64,000 bases of DNA from Norana najaformis. Its lineage: Eukaryota > Annelida > Clitellata > Crassiclitellata > Hormogastridae. Location of the stretch: contig OZ029928.1 in NCBI GenBank assembly GCA_964023275.1, positions 1,240,001 to 1,304,000 on the forward strand. The letters run 5' to 3'. Below, piece after piece: positions 44,996-57,651 of the stretch. How positions within the stretch are numbered: position 1 is the stretch's first letter; the number at the start of each line of letters is the position of its first letter. The notes under the pieces were generated by a model that saw only the letters and a program-made list of their open reading frames with translations, searched no databases and was not told the origin of the DNA. Both the position numbers and the translations under genes were made by a program.

Positions 44996-46319
44996 GTAGT
45001 TTTAAAAAGTTAAGCGCCAAACTGTGATTGGATGCCAGTCAAAACTATTAATCACATTAGCAACCGCTTTTAGCAGACAATACTTTTCGACGAATTCTTA
45101 AGTATTTAGGCTGTGGAAATGTGTGATTCTATTAGCGTTTTAGCTTTGCGCTGCTTATAGAACCTAGGTAAGTAGACATATTTCTTACGCTGTGTAAAAT
45201 CAATCAAATGTCCACACATATTGATACCTACATGTGTAAGATTACACGAGGTTCTTCAGAGGTGTTACAGAACATTAATATCTAGTGTCGTATTGTATGC
45301 ATTCAAACAATTGAAGCGTGAGAAAAAATTATGTACGATAATGAAAATTTGTTTGTGGTAATTGAAGAACATTTGCAATAATCTGATGCAGCACATAATT
45401 TTATTTAGCCAACCCGCGTTTACAGCTATAGCAGGAAACAGCGAGTATTAATGTTAAACTTCGCAGTTTAAGAATGCGGGCTAATGGCTCTATAGAAAAA
45501 ACGCAAGTAAAGCAGCTAAGAAAGCGCCAATTCTCTGTGAACCTTGTTGCTGATGTACCGACAGTTAATCATGCAACACTTCGTCACCCAACACACCGCC
45601 AGCAGTAAATCATGCTACTCTTAATCACCTCAGTGAATACTAAACACAGAGAAATAATAAAGTCAAGCGACATATATCGAAATAAGAACTTCGCGCAAAA
45701 AACGAATCATGTCTTTGCGGATATCGTCTTGTTTGCACCGCTACCTGGTCGTTACCGTTTAATAATATTGAGTTGCAGCGAACTAATGGACGGACTGGCA
45801 AGAATAAAGTGTGTGCTAGCTGATGGGACAATTAAAGTTGTTCCATAATTTTTTCAATTATATGCAATCCATTATCAACAAATCCGAGGCGTAATTCCTG
45901 TTGCAATTTCCTGTCTCTAGAAAATAAGCAACGTGTATCGCTTGTAGGCCTAAATATTTATCCCATTCCTTGACGTTTTGAGTGAATTTCATTCATTACT
46001 TCAATATTTCCTTCCCTTCTGAAATAGTTATTATAAGTGGCTTTACTATTCATCCTGTTGCAGCTAACCATTGCTCTTCAGCATTTCTTGGTATACTGGA
46101 AGGGTTTGACATGAAACAGCTCATTACGTAAGCATACACGCAATAAAGGCAGTCCTTGGACATCTTCATAACTCGTGATTTGCAATCGTTTTACCACCAT
46201 CTCAAAATTTGACTTCCTATTTAAACCGCCTCCAAATTATAAAACTGTTACATTTCACGCTTGGCATTAAATTGATGTAAATAAACTAAAACATGATATC
46301 TTGGTATCTCCATTATGGT

Positions 46320-47545
46320 CACCTCCATCAAAAACAGCTAGTGAGCTGGCTGTGCAGTTCCAGCCCTACTTTAACTGAGCTCCTTCTCAAGCAAAATCCT
46401 TTTAAAACTAAGAGAGTTGCTGAAAGCACACAAGCTTAACTCACCCAATTCTGAAGCTAGACTTTGCATCAGTTAACTAGAGCTTTGGTGGCCCCACTTA
46501 AGACTTTCTTTCTGACCATACACAGTGCAAACTTGTGCTGAAACTTGTTTCATCTGCCAAATCTGCATATTTAACAAATAAATTTAATCATTTCAAAAGT
46601 TCTGCCTCACCAAATAATTTGTGCATGGTTTTGAGTAGGTCATTACAGAGAGTAAAGTTACATTTATCTCCTGCTATGTACTTGACTACTCCGGAGCTTG
46701 CCAGTAAATTCCTAACTTTTTTGTAGATAAATTCATAGCACAGGGCTAAAATTGGTGGGTTCCTCTGTGTGTGATAAATTTCTTCGTCTTCATTCGTCAC
46801 TTTCCGTAAGAGTAGAATGACAGTACTTGTTCATTTGAACAACTGAACAAATGAATCACCTAGTAGACCATGCTGCAGACAATGCTGCATTTGATAACGC
46901 TGACCATTCCTTCTTTTACATCGACTTCAGCACTGCTTTGGAGTTTCTGATCTAGCGCTACAATGGTTTGTTAATTATCTTTAATCTGTGCACTCAATCA
47001 TTATATGCATTTGCTATATAATTATTTGGCTATTGATTTGCGACATTTGGTGTCCCTTGGGTTCTGTGCATGGTTCTCTTTTGTTTATAATTATACGTCA
47101 CACCACTAGATACATTGCTCGACAATCATACACTAGGATATCATTTTATGCTGACAATACTCAAACCTACATTTCATTTGACAGTATGTCTTGTCACCTG
47201 TCTGTGAAGTTGTTCTCCACTGCCTTTGAGGAGGTGCAGTCTTGGAAGGCGGGCAAGAAACTCGTTCCTAAACCGCAAAAACTGAATATCTCCTACTTAG
47301 CGCTCCACAGCAGCTTAAAATGTTTGAATGGCTAAATCTTTCAAACTGGGTGAATCACTTGTTGAGTTGGCTGATGCTAGTCGTAACTTGGGCATTGTTT
47401 TTGATTATACGATGTGTCTCACTGCCTACGAAAATGATATCTGTAAGTTGTCAAACACGTATATTGGCGCTTTATATTTACTGTTTCAAATGTAATATTT
47501 GTATTGTGTTACGCTTGACACTCGTTCCTATAGTGTGAAACATTT
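46320..47545 (+). mobile_element. Degenerate CR1/L2-like LINE
   Basis: Pieces in three frames keep the order of a LINE RT domain: ELASKFLTFL region (46680), FYIDFSTAL (46920), FYADNTQTYISF (the YADD box, about 47145), then a weaker LGIVF segment (47390). Many stops interrupt it; clearly old. Confidence 0.6.
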
Positions 47546-47580
47546 AAAAATACTCTAAATTGTAAACGTTAATAACGTCT

Positions 47581-47830
47581 TATCGTAATCGTAATCGTTA
47601 ACTCGAGATTTTTACAGCGTCCACGTCGAGGGAACCAGCATATTTGCAGGCGCTCAGTCAAAACACAATTGATAGGCAGGAGGCTCATGTCACGGTCGGA
47701 GACATCAGTCTGACGCAGATTCGACAAGGTCTCTTTAAAGGGTCGAGGTAGAGCCGCCGCAGAGAAAGATGTAGCGCAGTGAAAGCAATCAAGACGACCT
47801 CTTGCGTGAGACTCCGCGTAAACTCCGGCC
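47581..47830 (-). mobile_element. LINE 3' end
   Basis: The minus strand ends GACGCTGTAAAAATCTCGAG followed by an ATTACGATTACG run, the same tail as the LINE at 57652-58336. The upstream limit is uncertain. Confidence 0.5.
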
Positions 47831-49689
47831 GGTGTGGCGTAAGAATGAGTCCGGTATGAAGGTGTGTCCGGCTCCGCCCACTTCCGTTGCCAGGACAGAA
47901 TTTCATGACTTTTACGAGATATTGTCCGGCATGAAAATGTGTCCGTCTGTTAAAGAACTACGACGTTTGAAGTATCGTGTTCATACAAAAATTAGATGCG
48001 TTTGTTTGGCATAAAAATATGTCCGACTCCGTCAAAGGGCTACGACGTCTGAAGTATCGTGTTATCATCATATCAAAATTAGATCGGAAGCGATATTTTT
48101 AAAGCGGAAAACTAGAAGCCAAAGCAGTTGCCTTAAAGCACGAGGAGCATGGGTGACGCAAGAGTTCTATTTTTGGAAACAAAATTACCGTGCGCGAAAA
48201 GTCCGTGACGCCAAACATTCCTCGTCGAGACCATAAACATCACGAATATTCATGATGGTCGAGACTGCTGAAGTCGGTCATGGCACAATCCCATTTCGCA
48301 GCGCTTTACTTGATGAACGCATACTGTTTTGACGTTGCAGACATTATTCCCATTGTATAACTTGAAACGTAATGTTATACTTCGTGGTTTCCATAACAGC
48401 GTATGTTGTATACTTATACAATTGACCAATGTGTAATGTTTCCCCAAACGTGAAAACTAAACCACAACGGATTTGCTTTGTTGTATAAAGGCTTTGAAAT
48501 TCTTTAAAAGCATCCAGGCATCTAATCATTGCCTTTACTAATTACTTCAAGCAAAGCACTCTCACGGATTCACCTCGCGGGAGAGGGGGCAAGCTTTTGA
48601 ATTGCCGAACATCCACGTATTGCTTCATAACAATCCTTCATCTTTCGCCGACTGTACAAATATAGAAATTTGTAGCTTCTCTTATTTATATGGCTGCTTA
48701 TCAATATATAAATTCTGTTTGATCTTTACAACAGTTGATCTACTGTTGCTCTGTATTCTGAGCATTTTAACTATAACTGTTTTTAAAGTTGGACATTCAG
48801 ACTGTAAGCCTATATTACATTGTAAATTGACCTTGCATTATATTTCTGTGTGCATTGTTGTTGCAAGGAGCGAGCGTTTGTCTCACTCCACTAACAGATC
48901 ACTTACTTACTTACTTACTTATAATTATATGGCGTTGTTCCAATCATATTAATAGTTAAGCTCATACATACTTACACTCCGTATCTTTGATATATTTGGA
49001 TAATTATCTTGCGTACTGAGTGTCTTTCCCGGACCAAACCTTACGCTCCTATTAAGTTAAGTTTGACGGTTGTTATCTGACGTTATCATCTGTCACGTGA
49101 ACCACTGACAACAATTTTCGGACACATTTTCATGCCGGACACACTCTCACGCCACACCGGCCTAATGTCTAACGGTCACCCGTTAACGATGCCAGGGCCA
49201 TCGGGCAGCTCAGCGCGACGAGCGCTAATTGCCATCTGATGCCACTATCAAAAGAGCTACAAGACTCTTAACGGATCCAACAGATGAAACATTCAAATAA
49301 ACAGTCGGCGATATCAAACTTGGCCAGAAGTGAGCGAAGCCAATATATATGGAGGACTCTCAGTCGCTCAGGATCGATCTCTACAGGGTTCAGCAACTCA
49401 TCGCTGATGGCTGTTGTATCAGATTGACGCTGCTGAACTATTCTTCTGAACTCTCGTTTGCAAGAGCAGCAGCGAAACTCTCTTCGTTGTTATAGATAGA
49501 CTCTCCATGGTTTTAGTAAATAAATTACAGAAACGCCCTTTGCTGTTCGAAAGTGTATACGTCACGATCTTGTCTAACGACGTCACAGTGAAGCAAGGTC
49601 GTGACAGGTCAGAATCAGATTTTGGTCTAGATCCAAGACTCAATCAGGCAGACAGTGAGATAGCTACTTTGGATGGTGTTTGGAATTGG

Positions 49690-49905
49690 ACCGTGACGAT
49701 AGATAGAGGGAAGTAGAGGAATTAGAATAGGATCTGTGGAAGAGGAGTGTTTTCAGTTTTGAGTGAAAGACCTGTGCAGAAATTGCAAGGGTGAATTGTT
49801 ATTGAGTTCGTATTGATCGATGGGAAAATTGTCGTAATTCTGGCGGGAGTTTATTCCAGAGGGGTGGAGCAGCTTTCTAAATTTTAACGATGTGGTAAGG
49901 CACAG
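49690..49905 (-). mobile_element. CR1/L2-like LINE 3' coding fragment
   Basis: The minus-strand sequence aligns with the ORF end of the 57652 element (LWNKLYPEMRPLSH ... FHAKLKTFLFHKSYPDS), with a few frame changes. A (GGA)n tract adjoins its upstream end. Confidence 0.6.
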
Positions 49906-50109
49906 AAGTGTTAGGGAGGAGGAGGAAGAAGTGGAGGAGGAGGAAGAGGAGGAGCTAGTTGAAGGAAGTTGTTGGAATGTAAATAACTGACGGAAATAGG
50001 AAGGTTGTGAGGATTGAAGCGTGCTAGGGGTAAGTGATAGGACTTTGTACTCTATTCATTCAGGTATTTTAAGTCCGTAAAGTGTAGTCTAACAATAGAG
50101 GTGACTTAC

Positions 50110-50421
50110 TTAAAACTGTTAGGACTGCATACTTTGGTGTCAAGGTCAAATCTTGACATGAGTAGATTCCACTTTCTTGTAGTGAAGGATTTAAGATGAT
50201 CAGATTGCACGTGTTACTTCCTTGTCCTTCACCACGGTACCTCGATAAGTAGTTTGACGAAACGCTACAAGATGATCCTAGTTCTATGAGAACAACGTCC
50301 TTCCCCTGCTGTCCAAATTTCCACCCAGGAACACTGTTATTACCAGAACAGTTCAGATACGTCTGGCTGCCGACTTTAGTTGCAGTGTTCTGAGGAGGTG
50401 AAGTTATCGCGCCTTTGACTT
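50110..50421 (-). CDS. Gene A: Ig1 exon (V-type)
   Basis: A 312-nt exon, phase 1-1: acceptor ttaattatatttgcag, donor TTTTAA/GTAAGT. It reads VKGAITSPPQNTATKVGSQT, then YLNCSGNNSVPGWKF (Cys, Trp) and LNPSLQESGIYSCQ (Tyr-x-Cys), with an additional Cys pair (GSSC ... SNTC) that may form a second disulfide. V-set-like. It differs from the gene B copy at only about four residues. Upstream homology with gene B stops about 27 bases before the exon, near a LINE inserted in the opposite orientation, so the signal-peptide exon could not be traced. Confidence 0.85.
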
Positions 50422-50482
50422 CTGCAAATATAATTAAAAGTTCACTAAGATGCAAAATCTGAAAGTAATGTCTAATTCTCTA

Positions 50483-51137
50483 AGCCAGGTTGCTATTTGC
50501 TACAGAATCGCATCATCAGAATTATATTTAATCTACCCTTCAGAATCAGCACTCGATTGTCCTTTCATAGTCAAGGAATATTGCCTTTTGATTGTATTAA
50601 TAAGTTGCAAATAGGTTTATTTATGTTTAAGCTAAAAAATAACCTATTACCTGTGGACTTCTACCAATACTTTTGTATGAATTCAGATGTGCATGGTCAT
50701 TATACACGCTCATCTCATGCGTATCATAAACATTCTGTTCACACTACTAATAGACAGTTTAGTATTATAATTTGCGGACCGTCATTCTGGAATTCTCTGC
50801 CAACTGTTCTTACTAGCTTGCCAACTTTATACCAGTTTAAAACAAGTCTAAGATCTCATATACACTGTGCGCTTAGTTAAGTATTTTTGGTGCTTAGTTA
50901 AGTGTTTTTGTTATGTTTATGCAATGACATTGATTATATTAATTACTTTATATTTTAGATTATTGTTTTACTCAGAATTATGCTGTCACCTATTTGCAAT
51001 CCATGATGTAAATAGGTGACCTTCATAGCGGAACTGTTTGTTCCTTTTAGGTCAGCCCATTGACACCACTGTATGTGACAGACTATGATTGTTTTGTTAA
51101 TTATTTTTGGTTGTGCAATAAAAAAGTCTCTCTCCAT
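50483..51137 (+). mobile_element. 5'-truncated LINE with 3' UTR
   Basis: The frame 50497-50880 reads LQNRIIRIIFNLPFRIS ... FSIIICGPSFWNSLPTVL ... FKTSLRSHIHCALS, the typical C-terminus of a LINE RT ORF. A 250-bp A/T-rich UTR follows, ending in CAATAAAAAAGTCTCTCT. A family different from the hexamer-tailed copies. Confidence 0.7.
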
Positions 51138-53264
51138 CTATTTGAATAGTCCGTCACTATTTAAGCATACCGATGTAAACAATTTAAAACATCGATTTAC
51201 AACTGGCCTTAACCAAGTTGTAGACAAAAGTTTAGTAATGTAATATTCTATATCGAAGTTATCGGCTTATTACCTTTGCCTTAACAATTATTACTTTTTA
51301 AAAATTGTATCACCTGCGTTTTTGCTCAGACAAAAAAGTGCTACATATGGCACAAAGTATTTGATTAGGCGAAGATAAGTTAGAACAAACCTAAATATAT
51401 TCTTACATATTTTGTAGAAAAATTAGTTATTATGCCTTAAAGTTGTAGGTTGAAAAATACGAGTATTAAACTATTGAAACAATCTTTAATACCCACCGGA
51501 CAAACAAAGAAAAAACAAAGCGGATACAAGTTCTCTTGAATTGTTCCAAGAAGTTACCATTTTTATTAGGCCTATGTTCTGCATACGGAATTAACCAAAA
51601 TTCAGTTTTTTTCAGGCAATATAAGTAATTTTTGTATGACGTCTAACTTTGTTGATGAATCCTAATCTCAAATTGCATCCTTTATAACATTCCGAATAAT
51701 CCACATAAGCGAACAGTTCTTCAGATTGCAGTTTCAAAGATTTAGCATTCACAGATAAGAGATATCGTCGACGTGATGCTCCCTATTACTTCGAAAACAG
51801 CGTCGTTGTTGACGAATGCTTATAATATCATAATCTGCCTCAGGTACAACAGCGCCATTTATCAACAGCCTTCACTCCGCCTTGCATTGACACCAGGCTA
51901 ATTCATTCTGTCTAAAATAATGTGGCTCACCCTGTCGTTGGGAATCATCTCATAAGTGAAAGGAATTTGACATTGATAACATGAATATTTTTATTAGATT
52001 GCCACTGCACTAATATGGAGAAATTGTAGTCTCCTACTGTGCTCTCGTTCAAGAAATTGCATTGTTTTTGTTTAGATTCTCTGATATTATTATGGAAGCT
52101 TTTGCGACATTTCACAATCAGTGGAAAATATTCGTAAGAGTGCGCCACGGGCATTTTCAATAAAACACACTTTCAGTCGAATTATTGGCTAAAGGTACTA
52201 AGCAGCTAAAAAAAAAAAAAAGCAGCTACTAATAAATTTTAAGCACTCAGGTCAGTTCAAAACGTTATAGTAATTGATATGATTATAAATAATAAACGCA
52301 TGACAACGTTTGATACAATATTGCTATTTGGTGTTTTTATCACAAAAAGAGAATTGTACGTTAGATCAACCACCTCACTGAGATCAGGCATTTTGCAAAA
52401 AATAACATGGCTGAAAATTACTCTCGTGTTTCTTGGACAAAGTGTGTTTTATTGAATGAACTGCTTTTATTTAAAATTAAATATCGATCTATGTTTAAAT
52501 TCATTAGTCTGAGTTATAAAATTGAAGCTACACAATATGTATAACATAGCAGAACTCTGAATCTCACTGTTAAATAACTTAATGTAAGCAATTCTTAGAA
52601 CTTCTATAGCGCCATTATAAGAATGCACTAGGGATCAATCGATGGCATTTGAAAACAGAGTCGGAAACCAATCAATTTCTAGGGTCAATCCTATAAGACA
52701 GACAGTCTAAGAAGGATATGCACGAGAACGGAAAGACACAAATTACAGATAAGAGCAGACAGATTGGAAAAGTGGAATTACGTCCTGTATAAAATAGACA
52801 GCAACATATAATCACAACACTAGCAAATTTTTATATCTTTCATCATCGTCGTGTCCTTCATGAGTTCGCAGACTAGTTTAGCACTCCTTGACCTCCCGCT
52901 AAGGAAGCTGCAAAAACCGACACTAGTTGTCGCCAGCAAATAGAGATATTCAATCCATAAAACTGCCATACAATTTGTTACTCCCACAGAAACTCTCATA
53001 GGACATCACGCATGAGCTAAAGACTTGGGACCAGACAATAGAACAAATTTCGCAGTATTCAGTAACCGTAATTGAACGTTAAGCAATAGTTAGATGGCAT
53101 ACGAGATTCCATAATTATAGTGACAAATATTGCACACTGCTGTTCGTCAAGTTGCAGAGCAGCACGCAACCACTTGCATTTATGCATCTAATAAATTTAA
53201 CATACATTCACTAGCAACGTTCCGGAACATGAAAACGTACAAGTTAATTGACACTTAATTAGAG
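51138..53264. other. Region between gene A Ig1 and gene B 3' flank
   Basis: The promoter and signal-peptide exon of gene A would be expected here, but I could not identify a hydrophobic start exon. The last 150 bases belong to the block homologous to 11.5 kb. Confidence 0.4.
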
Positions 53265-56000
53265 CAGGGCCGGTTAATGGCCTAGGCAAACTATGCAATA
53301 GCCTAGGGTGCTGAATTTCCGGAGGACGCAAAATTTCAAATAAATAGGAAAACAAAGGCGACAAATCAAATTACGCAATGTACAAAACACAAAACCTAAT
53401 GACGCCCAATGTGCAAAACACAACGCGCTGTCCAGCTGGCCAGCAGCTGAGCTGGCTGAAAACACGTGCCCCGGTAGAATTGCTAAGAAGGCGTACTCGT
53501 GATATTTATATAATGTTTACTAGATGGCTCGCTTGCTATCTAAAACCATCAGAAAAAACTCGAAATGAAGCTCGAGGCATTGGCTTGCAAACTGCAACAT
53601 TAAAAATTATGCCTCCATTGTCATTTGGTGCAAACTTTTGTCTCAAGTAAATATTTATAGTTTAACAATGGAAAAACATGGATTTGGCCACATCTTCTAA
53701 AGAACTTCACACTTCCACGAAGGCCTTTAGTTCTGTATGTTAACGAAGGCTTTGAAGGATCAAGGATTTGAAGAAATGCTGAACGAAGCTAAAGAGCTAG
53801 CTGATTCAATTCAGATTACAGCCGAAAATCCTCCTAAGCCTGTGGTTCGCAGACGAAAGCGAAATTTTTATTATGAATGCCACGATGAGCCAATTACAGA
53901 TCCGATTCAAAACTGTTAGGTCATCTTTTATTATCGCATCCTTGACACAGCTATTGAATCTACAAATGAACGCTTTCAGCAGATTTCCAGGGTCAGTGAA
54001 ACATTTGGTTTACTGTGTGATGCGTAAAAATTCATTTCAAAGGGAAGACGAGAAGTTTTAAAACATTGCATAGATTTGCAAGCCGCTCTTACAGCTGGCG
54101 AAGAATTTTATCTTCCTGTTGAACAAATTTGCAACTCTGCCTGGGAGGAGGGACTTTTTTACTGTACATCACTGACAACGGTCTAGCATCAATTTTTCCC
54201 AATTTATTGATTGTTCTTCTAATGTATTTAACTTTGTCTGTTTATGTTGCCTCCGATGAGCGCAGTTTCTCCAAACTGTAATTAATTGAAACTTACTTGC
54301 GTTCTACTGTTTCTCAACTCAGTCTCAGTGGCATTGCAACAATTTCTATCTAGGCCCTTTTTGTTGGAAAGATAGACTTGAAAGAAATTGTCAAAGATTT
54401 TGCAGCAAGAAAAGCCAAAAAAGCGCCCCTTTAAATAATAAAAATTAATGTTTACACTGATATTCCATGACACTCATAATTATTTAAACATATCGAACAG
54501 CAGTAACCTAGATTTATACCTACAATAATTATCAGTTTACAATTTTTCGCAGACGCTTTTCTATAAGTGTTGTATCGACTTTGATCTTTTTACACGAAAA
54601 TGGATAATTTTTACCTGGATTTAATAACACCGTTTATACATGTTATATCCTTGAGTTTTACCACAGAAAATGGACAAATAGTATTAAACTAGTCTTTACC
54701 GTCTTTTATTCTTTTACTATATAAGGGCGCCGAGTTTGATTCCTGTCTCGGGCGCCAACTGACCTTGAACCGGCCCTGAATTAGACAGCATACCAATTCA
54801 CTCTGCTGTCAGTGATTATTTAACTAGCGTTTTTCATTTCTAAAACTGCATTTATTAAGAACGCAGTCGAAAAAAGTGAGCGTAGAATAATACGTTAAGA
54901 CCAAATTCAATCCAAAGATCAGAAATTCTTATTGTGTTTCTCAGTTTCAAGTAATCTGAACTCATCGGAAAAGTATGCCGCGCAAATTTCTTAGAGCACT
55001 TAGAGCACGTGACCATTTCCATGGATAAGGGTTCTTTATTTTATGATGGCCTGTCAGACAACCTTTCAATTTCTTAAGTAATTTGCTATTTACCTTAATA
55101 CAGGTGTAAGCTTAACTGTGACTCAATGATTTGGACTTCGGAAGTGTGCACTGTATGGTATTGGTACGGCCCTTCAACAACCCAACGTCGAATAGACCAT
55201 GTGCAATTTTTCATATTTAAATTAATATTCGTTGCGAACGCAGTTCTTAATCATAATTTATGTATATTTCAAATGTGTATATACGCTTAACTGGCCATCA
55301 AGAGATCGAGCAAACACCGAGAGATACCTGACCTGTCGTGTTCCAGGCCTTCGATCGGCGGTAACTCTCACTCAGAGACCTGATTGACGTGGTTTTGTAA
55401 GCCTATGCGACTGTGGGCTGTAAAACCATCACCTTCATTGTGATGGTCACGATCCACGAAACACGGGATTTTACACGTAATTTTCTGCATTAAACTAAAC
55501 GCAGCTACACTTCCTCATTTGACTCAGAAATATTTGTACATGAATATCCATAATGATCTCACTCAAATTTAAATTCAAGAACAATATTTGCAGACGTCCT
55601 CGATTTAAGATTATTTTTGCTGCTTGGAATTACACATCAACTTGCTGTATCGTGATCTATGTGTAGACCTATCTACATCAACTATACCCAAGTAAATCAA
55701 CAATTTTAAACCAGTAGGCCTATCATGAACCTGACTTTAGCCTGTGTAACTTCACAATCTGTTCCCCAGTAATCTTATTCGTTCCAAGAAATCGTCACAA
55801 TGATTCAATATTAAACATATTCTTTAGTTTACCCAGCTCTCACATCAGTGGCTTACCAGAGGATTCATAACGGGAATGTAACTGTGGCTCCAGTCTACAT
55901 CAACATAAAGAGCCAACTACGCAAAGCCAAGTCGTATTAATAATTGTTTCCTTAGAAACCACACATAGCTCAATACAAACTTCCTCTTTATTGCCCACGT
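53100..56000. repeat. Block homologous to 11.5-12.6 and 14.9 kb (3' flank of gene B)
   Basis: The partner of the 11461-12560 block, in the same orientation, interrupted here by the hAT element 53265-54778. Non-coding. It begins about 0.7 kb downstream of the gene B stop. Confidence 0.55.
53265..54778 (+). mobile_element. Decayed hAT transposon
   Basis: A 1514-bp element with ends CAGGGCCGG / CCGGCCCTG and an 8-bp duplication AATTAGA[G/C] (53257-53264 and 54779-54786), both hAT hallmarks. Inside are disrupted transposase pieces: FEEMLNEAKELADSI and VVRRRKRNFYYECHDEP (53760-53890), a DTAIESTNERFQQIS stretch (about 53940) and a dimerisation-domain-like end near 54220-54440 (ASDERSFSKL, LSGIATISI in broken frames). 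It has several stops and frame changes and lacks the N-terminal region, so it is not autonomous. Confidence 0.85.
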
Positions 56001-56714
56001 ATTAACGTTATTTAATGATGTTATGTAATATATAGGCCTATAGTAGATAATAAAGCTTTCGTGCGGTTGTACTTGCGTTTCATTTAGCTTGCCACATCTA
56101 ATGTGGTAAAAGAATAGCCCTTGTACTTTTACCTTGCTTCCTTACCCGCTTCACTCACTAGCTCATTCACTTAATCTAATGTAGATCTGTCCTAATAATA
56201 ATTTGTAAAGTACGGTTATAATAGGATTTTAATTTTTGTACGATAACGGTCAATCGGCTCTAAACCCAGTCACGATTAATACACAGCATTCCAGTCTCCT
56301 CTGTATGACCAGGAAGTGCAAGATACAAATGCATCATTTGCATGCAGTCGGTTTATGGTTTATACTTTGTTGTTATTCGAAGCAAGTTGAACTCAGTAGT
56401 AGAGTTTTATTATGACCACTGAAATTGACGTGCAATAATAAAAGTATATGCTATTCAACTCGATCTGAGACGACATCGTAACTATCAGGTTGATATTTAT
56501 TTGTTCACTATGCAGTGCAGTGACATTTCTTCTACCTTATCAGACCAAAGGGCAGGGTGCTTCTTCAAGGCAGTTATTATTGTCAGTGCAATTAACAACG
56601 CCTTAAACATTCCTGTCAGTGTACTCAACCCGATAGTTACGTACTAGTTTACGAGATTTCGGTGAAATCCTATGCACTCGGCACCCGTCATCGAATACAG
56701 TGGACCTTAAATTA

Positions 56715-56917
56715 TCAACCAGTGTTCGTGTCAGTTTTTTCTATATTAATATACTGTGTATCTGGTGTCAATCGCTCGTATTGGTTTGGTTGTTCTCTGT
56801 ATGGTAATGGATTGAGTTCTTGGTAGGCGGATGGTGGAGATGTTTCCATTGGATGATTTACCGTCTCTGGTTTCCAACTATTTTGTCCACGAGTCTTTGA
56901 AGTTTTTGTGTTTTGGT
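56715..56917 (-). CDS. Gene B: cytoplasmic tail exon (ITIM/ITSM-like)
   Basis: Last exon, entering in phase 1 (acceptor catgttcgcttctttag), 66 codons plus TGA. It reads SAYQELNPLPYREQ, NQYERL, DTQYINIEKTD. SAYQEL fits ITIM ([SIVL]xYxxL), TQYINI fits ITSM (TxYxx[IV]), and YQEL to YERL are 11 residues apart, within ITAM spacing limits. Four tyrosines lie in the last 35 residues. This is a cytoplasmic signalling tail for an otherwise intact receptor. Similar in plan to the gene C tail and unlike the longer gene A tail. Confidence 0.8.
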
Positions 56918-57156
56918 CTAAAGAAGCGAACATGTTCAACAGAACAATATAGGGTAGAGCAATCATCTAATGCTTTTATTTTAATGTCCATAATGTGACT
57001 TTTTGATGTTAGCTAGTGCTAATAAAACCAACATAAAGTTTTCATTCATAAAATCTATTAAATAGTATAAACTTTCTATAGCTGTGAGTGCAACTTCTAA
57101 CTGATTTTTTCTTTAAATATCACACATTTCTATCGAGATACTTCTTTAAGAGCTAC

Positions 57157-57309
57157 CTCCATTGGTAGGTATCTTTCGTAGAATGATGAATACGATCAAC
57201 GCTCCGATGACCAACAGTGCAACTCCGAACAACACACCGAGGATAATGGCTGCAGTCTTAGCTGCCTGATATTGCAATGACGTGTCTCCTTGAACAAAAT
57301 ACAACTGCG
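57157..57309 (-). CDS. Gene B: transmembrane exon
   Basis: A 153-nt exon, phase 1-1: acceptor cccttgttctgtgcaag, donor GGAG/GTAGCT. After a short extracellular part (QLYFVQGDTSLQYQ) comes AAKTAAIILGVLFGVALLVI, then GALIVFIILRKIP: one Gly/Ala/Val-rich span with a basic stop-transfer end. It matches the gene C exon at 6952 and not the five membrane exons of gene A. A CTAAACTAATCTAACCTAAC tandem array (57395-57465) precedes it in the intron. Confidence 0.75.
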
Positions 57310-57394
57310 CTTGCACAGAACAAGGGAAATCAGGAAGTAATTTACTTCGTTGTTGCAACATCTGATCTGATCTGAAATGACCTGACCTGATCTA

Positions 57395-57465
57395 AATTAC
57401 CCTAACCTAACATAATCTAAACTAATCTAACCTAACATAATCTAAACTAATCTAACCTAATCTAT
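57395..57465. repeat. Short tandem repeat (about 26-bp unit)
   Basis: Two to three copies of a unit with AACCTAACATAATCTAAACT. Confidence 0.8.
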
Positions 57466-57651
57466 TCTCTTACAATGCACATGACATCAGCAGATGGTTC
57501 ATAAGTAGTGAGCGGAGTTTGAATTTAGCTTCACATGTTACTGCAGACTAATTTAACTAATATTCGCTACAAGTCTTGAGGGCCAACGTGATCTCACTCA
57601 GAAACTAATCTATAGATAGAATGAACGAGATCATAACTGCGCACCTTCTTC

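Larger units (their letters stand above)
42028..50109. other. Gene A Ig1-Ig2 intron (8 kb), repeat-filled
   Basis: The matching intron of gene B is only 0.63 kb. Recognised contents are listed separately: hairpin 42691, SINE 44830, and LINE fragments 46320, 47581 and 49690. Also visible are a 34-bp tandem duplication at 42306-42376 (TATTTATGTATG...GTAGTTACTGTA), a (GAT)n tract at 43448-43535, (ACTT)n at 48901-48920 and (GGA)n at 49914-49955. The rest (43.1-43.4, 45.0-46.3, 47.9-48.9 kb) has no recognisable exon. Confidence 0.5.

Noticed and set aside
52610-52660. Possible inverted SINE fragment (ATCGATGGC word)
   Set aside because: Only a short word is shared with the SINE copies; too little to support.
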